Assembly: GCA_003153215.1 (NCBI GenBank)
Contig: PLXL01000245.1
Span: forward strand, 1 to 21,856
Direction of reading: 5' to 3'
DNA from: Candidatus Dormiibacterota bacterium
GTDB lineage: Bacteria; Chloroflexota; Dormibacteria; Aeolococcales; Aeolococcaceae
DNA: 21,856 nt
Shown here: in pieces, positions 14,121 through 20,777 of the stretch
Numbering within the stretch: the stretch's first letter is position 1
Layout of the letters: each line of letters opens with the position of its first letter
The notes under the pieces: model-generated
The model's input: the letters and a program-made list of their open reading frames with translations, nothing else
Databases searched by the model: none
Told to the model about the DNA's origin: nothing
Translations under genes and position numbers: made by a program

Positions 14121-15646
14121 GCTGCACCCCCTCTGATGACCCGCGGCCGGGTCATCCGCGCTGGAACCGCCGGAGGCCTGGCCAGGCTGCGGCTCGCCAG
14201 CTGGCGCTGTACGGCGTCGGACTGAGCCGCGCTCTGCGACGCGGTCACCTCCTCGGTCAGAGCGGAGACCACCACTGCAGGGCCGGGCGCGGTCATGGCC
14301 GCATAGACGGTGCGTCGCCGTTTCTCTCCCGACCGAAGCACGCGAGACAGCCAGCGCTCTCCCTCGGCCCGACCGTCAAGGAATCGCCTCCTCTCGGCCG
14401 GGGTCATCTGCTCGACCAGATACGCGGTCCCCAGGTGGTGACCGTCCAGGAGGAAGACCTCCACCTCCTGCTCATGGTGGGGCATGTGGCGCACCTCCAC
14501 CTCGTCGCCCACGTGCCCGCAGAGCTCGGGGCCGTTGTATCGCCGACCGCCGAGTCGCACCCCCTTCTTGGTCACGGTGCGCTTGACCCCAGCCAGCATC
14601 AGGTGGCGCAGCCGCTGCGGCTCGATGGTGGAGAGAGGCGTGGGGTCAGCGTTCCACACCTGCAGCGGTGTCCGCCCATCCAGGCTCTGGTGCGGACGCT
14701 CGGCGTGGTACCAGCGGATGAACTCGTCGAACAGCTTGACGAAAGCCTCCAGCGAGAGCAGCGGGTCACCCGCGCCGATCAGCTTCCCCGCCCGATCCCG
14801 GGCACCGTGGAGAAAGCCCGGCAGCTCGCCGAGCAGCAGCGTCTCGATCGAGCCGTTGGCCCGCTCGATCGCCCCCTTCAGGTGGGGTGTGTACGCGGCC
14901 ACCGGGCGGATGTCGATGACCAGGGCTCCCGCGGCAACCCTGATCGCCTCGGCCAGGAAGTCGCGCCCGCGGTCGAACCGGATCGCGAGTGGCACTCCCC
15001 CGATCGGGCCGTATGGGGGCTCGACCATGATCGCCGACCGCAGGGCGGCGAGAATGCTCTCCCGGCTCGGTGTCACGGTGATGGCGTATCCGGCGATCGC
15101 GCGGGAGAAGCAGTCGAGGAAGAGGGTCGCCCACGGCTTGACCACTCGACCGTCGGGCAGACCCACCGCGATGGCCAGCTGTGTGTGGTCCGCCTCCCAC
15201 TGCTCATTGCGGAATTGGGGGGTCCGGGTCAGGTACGTGTCGTAATCGCGCCGCACCCGCTCCCCGTGAACCAGGCCCGCTCGCTGCCCGGGGGAAAGCC
15301 TCCTCCGGAATGCCTGACGCCAAGCATCGATCCCCGGCGTCGGACCCGCCTCCCCCCGGGCTCGGTGGAAAGCCGCCACGTTGCCCCGGTGATACGCGAG
15401 GTCGATCACGTCCGCCTCAGTCACCTCCAGCCGCGCTCGCCGCTTCCGCACATTCCTCCCCTCGGTGCGAGCAACCTTCAGCCAGCCCCACACCGTCCGC
15501 ACCGCTACCCCGAGCTGCTCGGCGACCAGCGCCACCTGGTCGGAGCGGAAGTCGCCGCCCTCGCGCAGGGCGAGGAGGCGGCTCACCGCGCCGTCGCGCA
15601 GCTCCTCGCTGACATACGGTCCTCCGTGACGCTGCTTCCCACGCAT
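14117..15646 (-). CDS. tniA: TniA/TnsB/MuA-like DDE transposase
   Basis: This 509-residue transposase starts at ATG 15646 behind AGGAGG with a 6-base spacing. An N-terminal helix-turn-helix region (residues ~15-65; VALVAEQLGVAVRTVWGWLK) should bind the end repeats. The catalytic rve-type domain has Asp153 (WEADHTQL), Asp225 (IRFDRGRDF) and Glu261 (LKGAIERANGSIE), giving a D-35-E spacing. FIRWYHAERPHQSLDGRTPL closes the core, and a Mu-transposase-like C-terminal beta domain follows (~365-420; VRLGGRRYNGPELCGHVGDE). The gene begins about 85 bp inside the right terminal repeat and heads the tniA-tniB-ORF370 operon. Mu/Tn7-type enzymes cut 3' ends after CA and often move replicatively, so a resolution step would be needed. 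Family call firm. Confidence 0.94.
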   Translation of the reverse strand: MRGKQRHGGPYVSEELRDGAVSRLLALREGGDFRSDQVALVAEQLGVAVRTVWGWLKVARTEGRNVRKRRARLEVTEADVIDLAYHRGNVAAFHRARGEAGPTPGIDAWRQAFRRRLSPGQRAGLVHGERVRRDYDTYLTRTPQFRNEQWEADHTQLAIAVGLPDGRVVKPWATLFLDCFSRAIAGYAITVTPSRESILAALRSAIMVEPPYGPIGGVPLAIRFDRGRDFLAEAIRVAAGALVIDIRPVAAYTPHLKGAIERANGSIETLLLGELPGFLHGARDRAGKLIGAGDPLLSLEAFVKLFDEFIRWYHAERPHQSLDGRTPLQVWNADPTPLSTIEPQRLRHLMLAGVKRTVTKKGVRLGGRRYNGPELCGHVGDEVEVRHMPHHEQEVEVFLLDGHHLGTAYLVEQMTPAERRRFLDGRAEGERWLSRVLRSGEKRRRTVYAAMTAPGPAVVVSALTEEVTASQSAAQSDAVQRQLASRSLARPPAVPARMTRPRVIRGGAA

Positions 15647-15730
15647 GGCCTGCCTCCTCTTGGGCCGGCCACGGCCGCCATCCGGCTGATCCTGGCGCCG
15701 GCCTCAGGGGGCTGACTCTGAGCCCCGGGC

Positions 15731-15779
15731 ACTGATAACTACGCGCGTTGTTCGCATGAGAACTTCGCGCCGCCTCACA
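15731..15779 (-). repeat. Transposon right terminal inverted repeat
   Basis: On the plus strand ACTGATAACTACGCG (15731-15745) and CATGAGAACTTCGCG (15755-15769) are diverged copies of the left-end motif in reverse orientation, again 24 bp apart. The element closes with TCACA at 15779. The outer copy is less well conserved (11 or so of 15 matches) than the inner one. Confidence 0.88.
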
Positions 15780-15786
15780 CCGTGGA
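15780..15786. repeat. Target-site duplication, right copy (CCGTGGA)
   Basis: This repeats 4061-4067 exactly and follows TCACA of the transposon end directly. It contains the GTG (15782-15784) annotated as start of tyrosine recombinase B, so the transposon sits right against that start codon. Confidence 0.88.
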
Positions 15787-16807
15787 AAACGCCGCGAATG
15801 GAGTGATCGCGCCGGACTCGGCCCCTCGCGAGGCCGTCCCCGCCAGGCTCGAGGCCCTCGACGTCCTGGTCGAGGCCCATCTGGAGGCGTCGCTCGCCGC
15901 ATCCACCCGGGCCAAGTACCAGCGGGCGTGGGAACAGTTCACGTCGTGGTGCGCCGTCCACGAGCTCAGCGCCCTGCCTGCCACCCCCCGCACCCTCACC
16001 CGCTACGTCAGCGACCTCGCCGAGACCACCCATCTCGTGAAGGGGAAGCCCGTACCTCTCACCTGCTCCTGGATCCAGCTCCAGCTGGCGGCGATCACCC
16101 TCGCCCACGAGGCGGGCGGTGTCCGGCCGGCCCCCACCCAGGAGCTCGAGGTCCGTCTGGTCATGCGGGGCATCCGCCGAAAGCTCGGAGTCGCTCCCCG
16201 CACCGAGGCGGCGCCGCTTAGCGTCGCTCAGCTCCGGGAGATGGTGGCGGCCACCCCGGAGGAGAGCCTCCGCAACCTCCGTGACCACTGCGTCCTCCTC
16301 CTCGGCTTCGCCGGCGCCCTGCGGCGCGCCGAGATCGCCTCCCTCGACTGCTCCGACGTCCGCGAGGTCGACGGCGGCCTGCTGCTGCGCATCCGCCGGA
16401 GCAAGACCGATCCCGAGGCGGCGGGCCAGCAGATCGGCATCCCCAAGGGCGGCCACCAGGAGACTGACCCGGTGATCGCCCTCCAGCGCTGGCGTCACCT
16501 CGCCGAGATCGACTCGGGCCCGCTGTTCCGGGCCATGGATCGCCGCGACCACCTCCTCCCCGAGCGCATGAGCGACCGCGCGGTCGCCCGGATTCTCGTC
16601 CGAGCCGCCCGCCTCGCTGGCCTCAAGATCCCCGACCTCTCCGGCCACTCGCTGCGGGCCGGGTTCGCCACCGCAGCAGCCCAGGCCGGCGCCACCGAGC
16701 GGGCCATCGCCAGCCAGACCCGCCACCGGTCGCTCACCACGCTCCGCCGCTACATCCGCCGGGGCACCCTCTTCGAGGAGAACGCCGCGGGGATGTTGGG
16801 GCTGTAG
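15782..16807 (+). CDS. Tyrosine recombinase B (at the transposon target site)
   Basis: From GTG 15782 the protein has 341 residues; an in-frame GTG at 15806 would give 333. A core-binding domain (~28-115; STRAKYQRAWEQFTSWCAVH) precedes the catalytic domain. The active-site set is Arg181 (GALRRAEI), Lys208 (RRSKTD), His289 and Arg292 (SGHSLRAG), His315 (TRHRSL) and Tyr324 (LRRYIRR). It resembles phage-type integrases more than recombinase A, so the two are not recent duplicates. The transposon end abuts the start codon, so the native promoter and any leader now lie 11.7 kb away, left of 4068. Joining 4067 to 15787 places the gene divergently from XRE-ScpB copy 1 with a short gap, the same layout as copy 2 and recombinase A. 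Expression now would need a promoter in the transposon end. Confidence 0.9.
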   Translation: MENAANGVIAPDSAPREAVPARLEALDVLVEAHLEASLAASTRAKYQRAWEQFTSWCAVHELSALPATPRTLTRYVSDLAETTHLVKGKPVPLTCSWIQLQLAAITLAHEAGGVRPAPTQELEVRLVMRGIRRKLGVAPRTEAAPLSVAQLREMVAATPEESLRNLRDHCVLLLGFAGALRRAEIASLDCSDVREVDGGLLLRIRRSKTDPEAAGQQIGIPKGGHQETDPVIALQRWRHLAEIDSGPLFRAMDRRDHLLPERMSDRAVARILVRAARLAGLKIPDLSGHSLRAGFATAAAQAGATERAIASQTRHRSLTTLRRYIRRGTLFEENAAGMLGL

Positions 16808-17070
16808 GGTCGAAAGGCGCCACTACCGCCTCGACGACGGCAACCCACGTCTACTCCTCGTCCGGCGATGGTGAATCTCGGTTTCCCGGCTGTCGCCGTC
16901 GTGGGTCGTCGGCCAGGATCTCCCGCTGTAGGAGCCGGGGTGGAACTGTCAGACGGACTAGCAGGGGCCCCTGCTGATATGACGCGGGCAGGGGTCAGAA
17001 TCGCACCGATCTTGACCCTCGGGGGGAGACCAGAACCCTGCTATCCGGCGTGTGGCCGATGGCCCTAAAG
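16808..17070. other. Intergenic gap with a 16-bp perfect palindrome
   Basis: There is no credible gene between the convergent recombinase B and MFS genes. AGCAGGGGCCCCTGCT at 16960-16975 is a perfect palindrome without a loop. It could be a protein-binding site or part of a bidirectional terminator, but no T-tract follows. A small plus-strand frame at 16868-17068 lacks any family resemblance and was not called. Confidence 0.4.
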
Positions 17071-18300
17071 CTAGCCGGCTCCTTCAGCTAATGGCGCAGG
17101 GACTCCGGGGCGGCGAAGTGAGCCGGCGACAAGGAACGCGGCGAGAAAGAGCGCGACGAGGAGCCACAGGGCGTTGAGGAGACCGGCGGAAGCGGCTAGT
17201 GCTCCGATGACCGGGGGACCGACAACGTTCCCGAAGTAACCGACCGAGGCAACGACGCTCACGCGTGCAGGCGGGTCCGGCCCACTCTCTGCGGCAGCGG
17301 ACATGCCGAGGGGGAAACCCATGGAGACTCCCACGGCCCAGAGCAGGACGCCGACGAGGACGGTCCATCCATTGCCGCCAAGGATGAAGGCAACCAAGCC
17401 CAGTACTCCGAGCGCTGTGGTGCACCTGATCGTGTTGACCCGCCCGAGCCGATCGACGACCGAGCCGCCAAAGATCCGAGCGAGAGCTTCACCACCGGCG
17501 AACGCTGTGAGGAATAGCGCGGCGACCGCGGCGCTCTGGCCGTGGTCGGTGTGGACAGCGAGGACGAGCCAGCTGTTGGCCGACCCCTCTGCGAGGTCCA
17601 CACCAAGCATGACGACACCGATCAGCAGGAGACGCCAGTCCATCCAGCCGCGCAGCCACTGGCGGATTTTCGTGGACCGCGTTGCCGTGGCCGCCATACG
17701 GCGAGCGTGGGTCTCACGAGGGATCGCCTGAGCGATGGCGAACGCCAGCGCCCCGATGACGATGGCCTCGCCGACGAACTGCATCGACGGTGTGATCCCG
17801 AGCGCAGCACAAGCGGCACCAATCCCCGAGCCAAGCGCCACACCGATCGACCAAGCTGCGTGCATCAGAGGCATTAGGGTGCGAGCGGCAGCTTCTTCGA
17901 TCGCGGCTCCTTCCACGTTGATCAGCACGTCCAGCGTGCCGATCCCGGCGCCTATGACCACAAAGGCAACGCTGAGCAATGGAACTGACCTCAGCGATAT
18001 GGCCACACCGATGATCGCCAGCGCCGCTGCGATGACCAGGAGTGCCCCGGCCAGGCTATGTCGGTTGCCAAACCAATGGATGATCGGGGTCGAAGCCAGA
18101 AGCCCAACAATCGAGCCGATCGTCACCCCCGCGAGGAGCAGACCGATGGTGCCGGTGCCGATGCCGAGGTCACTCTCGATAGCTGGGAGTCGGGGGCCCC
18201 AGGCCGCGATGGTGATCCCACCCAGGCCAAACGCCGCAGTGACCGCTCCTCGCCACCGGCCCAGGGCGGGACCCTCGACGGCAACGGTTGCGCCGGCCAT
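17071..18300 (-). CDS. MFS transporter, YbjJ-like
   Basis: This 409-residue protein has about twelve hydrophobic segments, the standard fold and length for a major facilitator superfamily carrier. The N-terminal part (AAWGPRLPAIESDLGIGTGT, IGLLLAGVTIGSIVGLL) resembles E. coli YbjJ and related transporters of unknown substrate. The linker after helix 6 is basic (RRMAATATRSTKIRQWLRGW), followed by DWRLLLIGVVMLGVDLAEGS at helix 7 and FAGGEALARIFGGSVVDRLG, an MFS-typical loop between helices. It would sit in the cytoplasmic membrane and move small molecules using ion gradients; the substrate cannot be read from sequence. It stands alone on the minus strand with a long untranslated region upstream. 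Family firm, subfamily moderate. Confidence 0.88.
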   Translation of the reverse strand: MAGATVAVEGPALGRWRGAVTAAFGLGGITIAAWGPRLPAIESDLGIGTGTIGLLLAGVTIGSIVGLLASTPIIHWFGNRHSLAGALLVIAAALAIIGVAISLRSVPLLSVAFVVIGAGIGTLDVLINVEGAAIEEAAARTLMPLMHAAWSIGVALGSGIGAACAALGITPSMQFVGEAIVIGALAFAIAQAIPRETHARRMAATATRSTKIRQWLRGWMDWRLLLIGVVMLGVDLAEGSANSWLVLAVHTDHGQSAAVAALFLTAFAGGEALARIFGGSVVDRLGRVNTIRCTTALGVLGLVAFILGGNGWTVLVGVLLWAVGVSMGFPLGMSAAAESGPDPPARVSVVASVGYFGNVVGPPVIGALAASAGLLNALWLLVALFLAAFLVAGSLRRPGVPAPLAEGAG

Positions 18301-18771
18301 GCGTCAGTGGACGCTCTTCATCGCGTCGGAGGCAGCGGCCTGACTCTCCGACGAGCGGGCGGCGTGCAACGGCTGTTCAGGCAAGGTGGGGTGGAAGTGA
18401 CTCGTGAGGTCAAGAGTGCTCACACAGGCGACTCCTGAGCCGGCTAAGTAATCTATGCCCATGGGTGTAGGTTCGCTGCTACGTCCGCAGAATACACGCG
18501 TTTGTACTCGTGACCGGCTCTCGCTCTTCGCCTTGGAGCGGTGATGGGGATCCGACGGCAGAGACCGGTGATGGAGCATCAGCCGGCTGAGCCTACGTGG
18601 AGTGATGCAGCCCAAGAGAGAAGCTCGGCCTGCCGACCCCCACCATCGCGGGATGACCGGCCGCTCTATCCAGGAGGCAGGCCGGGCGGGGCTTGCCCAG
18701 CCCGAGACGCCCAGTTAATTCCGGCTGAGAGTTGTGCCGTCCGTGGTCCGGCCAACCATCCCCGCCATGAG
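18301..18771. other. 471-bp stretch without a credible gene
   Basis: Open frames here are short and lack recognisable content. A GC-rich hairpin can form at 18683-18704 (CGGGCGGGGC, TT, GCCCAGCCCG; one mismatch in a 10-bp stem). It lies behind the 3' end of the gdt1 remnant and might act as its terminator, although no U-tract follows. The MFS promoter should lie within the first 200 bp, but no clear -35/-10 pair was seen. Confidence 0.4.
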
Positions 18772-19341
18772 TTACCGCACGGCCAGGTAGGTCGAGTAGA
18801 TGGCAGCACGACGAGCACTCCCGCGGTGATTCGCCGAACCGTCGATATTGACGAAGCGCAGAAGTGTCTGCCCGCTGACCACAGCGATGCCGGCGACAGA
18901 CCAGAGCGCCAAGAGGGCGCCGAGCGCCACCGATAGTGGCGAGTGGTAGTGGGCTGCCAGATTCGCCGTGACGATCTGAGTCAGGTCACCCACTCGGCGA
19001 TGAAGATCACGATGAAAGCGGTCAGTACCACACCGTGCGTCGACGCTTCCTTCTGAGCCGGGTCCCCTTCCTGCTTGGCACCCAACAGCCATGCATAGAC
19101 AGCGCCGAACAGGAACATGTCCGCCACGACCCCGTCGAGCGCACGACGCGGGAGGATATCGAACAGCGCCACCCCGATGGTGGTCGCGATGGCGACGTGA
19201 ACGACAAAGGCGCCGGCGGCTCCGAGCCAGACCTGGAGGGGTCCCGCGAGTCGCCATAACCAGGCTGGCAAACATGGTCTTGTCGGGCAGTTCCGCGATG
19301 AAGGTGATCGGGAAGACCGCAAGGGCGATCAACGGGTCCAC
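18772..19341 (-). pseudogene. Gdt1/TMEM165-family (UPF0016) membrane protein gene, two frameshifts
   Basis: Members of this family are cation/proton exchangers, linked to Mn2+ or Ca2+ export, built from two homologous halves each with an E-x-G-D-K/R-T/S-type motif. Here the first half starts at ATG 19341 with FPITFIAELPDKTMFASLVM. It then changes frame at the CCC run 19243-19245 (removing one base gives MATRGPLQVWLG). The second frame runs through FVVHVAIATTIGVALFDILP and FIVIFIAEW. A second break at the CCC run 18989-18991 (adding one base gives EWGDLTQIVTANLA) returns to the first frame, which ends at 18772. The two changes cancel, so both motifs and the whole ~190-residue protein are recovered. 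Either this is a young pseudogene or the homopolymer lengths are assembly errors. Confidence 0.82.
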
Positions 19342-19360
19342 GGCAACCTCTAGGCGGGTC

Positions 19361-19512
19361 GGAAGGTCTCACCCATCCTCGCCGAAGCGAGGACCTGGAG
19401 CGACCGGACGGTATTCTGGCGCGGAAACGCAGCATGAACGGCAGCTCCGGCAGCGCGAACCTGGCTCGCGGGCTCGGCCAGGTGGGGACCCGCGAGGTGG
19501 TCCCTAGCCCCC
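19361..19512 (-). promoter_or_regulatory. Weak candidate metal-responsive leader before the gdt1 remnant
   Basis: On the minus strand the 200-bp leader of the gdt1-type gene has a G-rich GGGGGCTAGG near 19512-19503 and, some 130 nt later, GGTGAGACCTTCC near 19373-19361. These recall the two conserved patches of the yybP-ykoY Mn2+ riboswitch, which often precedes this gene family. The first patch deviates from the usual GGGGAGUAGC, so the match is poor. No secondary structure was computed. Confidence 0.18.
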
Positions 19513-19538
19513 AAAATCGGACGCCGAATGCGGACCCG

Positions 19539-20702
19539 TCAGCTTCCCGAGTCGCCCGCCACGGGCGGCGCTCTTTCGACCAGCGCCGCGGCATGGTCTC
19601 GAAGGTACTCCCGCAGGTAGGGCAGAGCGAAGTCGACGGTGCCGTACTCAGCCTGCTCAATCACCTCGGCGGCGATGAGCCTCAGCCGATACTGGCTCGC
19701 GTAATTGGCATCTACTCCCATCCGTTGTGCGATGTCAGCCATCCGCGACGGGCCATCGTCCCGGGCCATGGCCAGCAGGAACGTCCGGTCAACTGCGGAG
19801 AGGCCCTTAAGGGCAGGTTCGTGCACCAGCGAGCCCATGCGACGTCGGGCCGCCTCGATGCCGCGGTCGACGTCACTCGGCTCGATCTCGAAACGCGCGG
19901 GATGTTGCCGCCACACGTGATAGCCGATGAGCTGCACGAGGAAGGGATAGCCGTGCGTGGCTTCGGCTGCGCTCTGGAGTTCCGGTTCGGCGATCGCCCT
20001 CCCCTTCACCTCGATCGGCTCACGCAAAGCTCGCTTGACATCCCCGAGGGTCACCGCTCCTAAATGGTGTCGATCCGCCCGTCTGACGAAGGTCAGTACC
20101 TCGTCGTTGAGCACATCGCTCAGCGCCGACGGCAGCCCGGCCCCCACGAACGCCACCTCGCGTTCCTCTCGGAATGCGTGTTGGATGGTCGACGTCAGCT
20201 CCCGGAGTTCATCGCGAGGTTGAATGTGGATCTCATCGAGCGTTATCAAGAGACCGGTCCCGTGCTCGGCAAGCAGATCAGTGAGGAGGTCCAGCTGGCT
20301 CCGCAGGCCCATCACCGGTTGGTGCCGCTCGGTCGTCGCCCAGGTCACCCCTCCGACATTGAGCGGGGCAGCGACACCCGTCATCCGGCGCTTCACAGCA
20401 TCCGGGTCCTGATCGGCCAACTTGGCCGGCAGGTGCTCCGAGACGATGCGGCTCAGGAACCCGGGGGTCGCGGTTTCGGAGATCACTAGCCAACCCCGGT
20501 TCCGCGCCAGCTTCTCGACGGCCGTGAGCATGACGGTCTTCCCGGTGCCACGCGCCCCCGTGTAGATCGTCGCCCGGGCCGGAGCCCCGGGCCCCTCCTC
20601 CAGAGCTTCCTCGAACAGGTCGAGCAGCTCGCCCCGACCCACGAGCAGCGGGGGTGCAACCCCGAAGGTCGGCTTAAAGGGATTGGCCATCGGCGATAAC
20701 AT
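19539..20702 (-). CDS. AAA ATPase with C-terminal winged helix (Orc1/Cdc6-like STAND type)
   Basis: This 387-residue protein has Walker A GARGTGKT at residues 49-56, Walker B LLITLDEIH at 151-159 and a sensor-1-like strand VAFVGAGLP near 183-191. The lid (ATHGYPFLVQLIGYHVWRQH) follows, and then a C-terminal winged helix (~315-375; GPSRMADIAQRMGVDANYAS). This layout is common in bacterial AAA_16/ATPase_2 proteins of unknown role, many near mobile or stress-related genes. ATG 20702 follows a GGTGGT stretch; Met5 at 20690 is an alternative. The gene lies 75 bp behind the ParB-like gene on the same strand, with a row of AT-rich repeats between them. It may act with ParB or as a regulatory ATPase; the sequence does not decide. 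Confidence 0.82.
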   Translation of the reverse strand: MLSPMANPFKPTFGVAPPLLVGRGELLDLFEEALEEGPGAPARATIYTGARGTGKTVMLTAVEKLARNRGWLVISETATPGFLSRIVSEHLPAKLADQDPDAVKRRMTGVAAPLNVGGVTWATTERHQPVMGLRSQLDLLTDLLAEHGTGLLITLDEIHIQPRDELRELTSTIQHAFREEREVAFVGAGLPSALSDVLNDEVLTFVRRADRHHLGAVTLGDVKRALREPIEVKGRAIAEPELQSAAEATHGYPFLVQLIGYHVWRQHPARFEIEPSDVDRGIEAARRRMGSLVHEPALKGLSAVDRTFLLAMARDDGPSRMADIAQRMGVDANYASQYRLRLIAAEVIEQAEYGTVDFALPYLREYLRDHAAALVERAPPVAGDSGS

Positions 20703-20711
20703 ACCACCAGG

Positions 20712-20750
20712 GCCTTTAGAACCCTTTAGATCTCTTAGATCTCTTTAGAG
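20712..20750. repeat. Four tandem ~10-bp AT-rich repeats between parB-like and AAA ATPase genes
   Basis: The plus strand reads as four imperfect units of about one helical turn each: GCCTTTAGAA, CCCTTTAGAT, CTCTTAGAT and CTCTTTAGAG. The AGATCT palindrome occurs twice within them. The tract is AT-rich in a GC-rich setting and lies just upstream of the ATPase start, so it may be an operator, a partition site or an iteron-like binding array. Confidence 0.5.
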
Positions 20751-20777
20751 CTTCGGCTCAACGACTGGTGCAGGCCC

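Larger units (their letters stand above)
4068..15779. mobile_element. Complete 11.7-kb TniA/TniB-type transposon with XRE-ScpB, tyrosine recombinase and RHS cargo
   Basis: The element is bounded by 49-bp imperfect inverted repeats (38/49 identical without gaps) that begin 5'-TGTGA and end TCACA-3', and by a 7-bp CCGTGGA duplication outside both ends. Each terminus has two 15-bp motifs with 24-bp spacing, as expected for multiple binding sites of a TnsB/TniA-type transposase. Gene order from the left is membrane protein, RHS protein and XRE-ScpB (all minus), tyrosine recombinase (plus), then ORF370, TniB and TniA (all minus). The transposition genes sit next to the right end and read inward. 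No TniQ-like zinc-finger protein and no serine resolvase were found. All internal genes are open and intact, whereas several genes further outside are frameshifted, which fits a recent arrival. Boundaries are read from the sequence; mobility is inferred. Confidence 0.9.

Noticed and set aside
14435..15715. 426-aa plus-strand frame opposite tniA
   Set aside because: It is antisense to a transposase with a complete DDE set and a strong AGGAGG start.
4068..15779. CRISPR-associated transposon (Tn7-like with Cascade or Cas12k)
   Set aside because: No cas gene, no repeat-spacer array and no TniQ are present in the element or the rest of the window.
15704..16726. 340-aa minus-strand frame opposite recombinase B
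   Set aside because: It is antisense to an intact catalytic gene and crosses the transposon boundary. The product is Gly/Glu-rich without a recognisable domain.
18304..18615. 103-aa minus-strand frame upstream of the MFS gene
   Set aside because: It has Ser/His/Arg-rich composition, no ribosome-binding site and no family resemblance.
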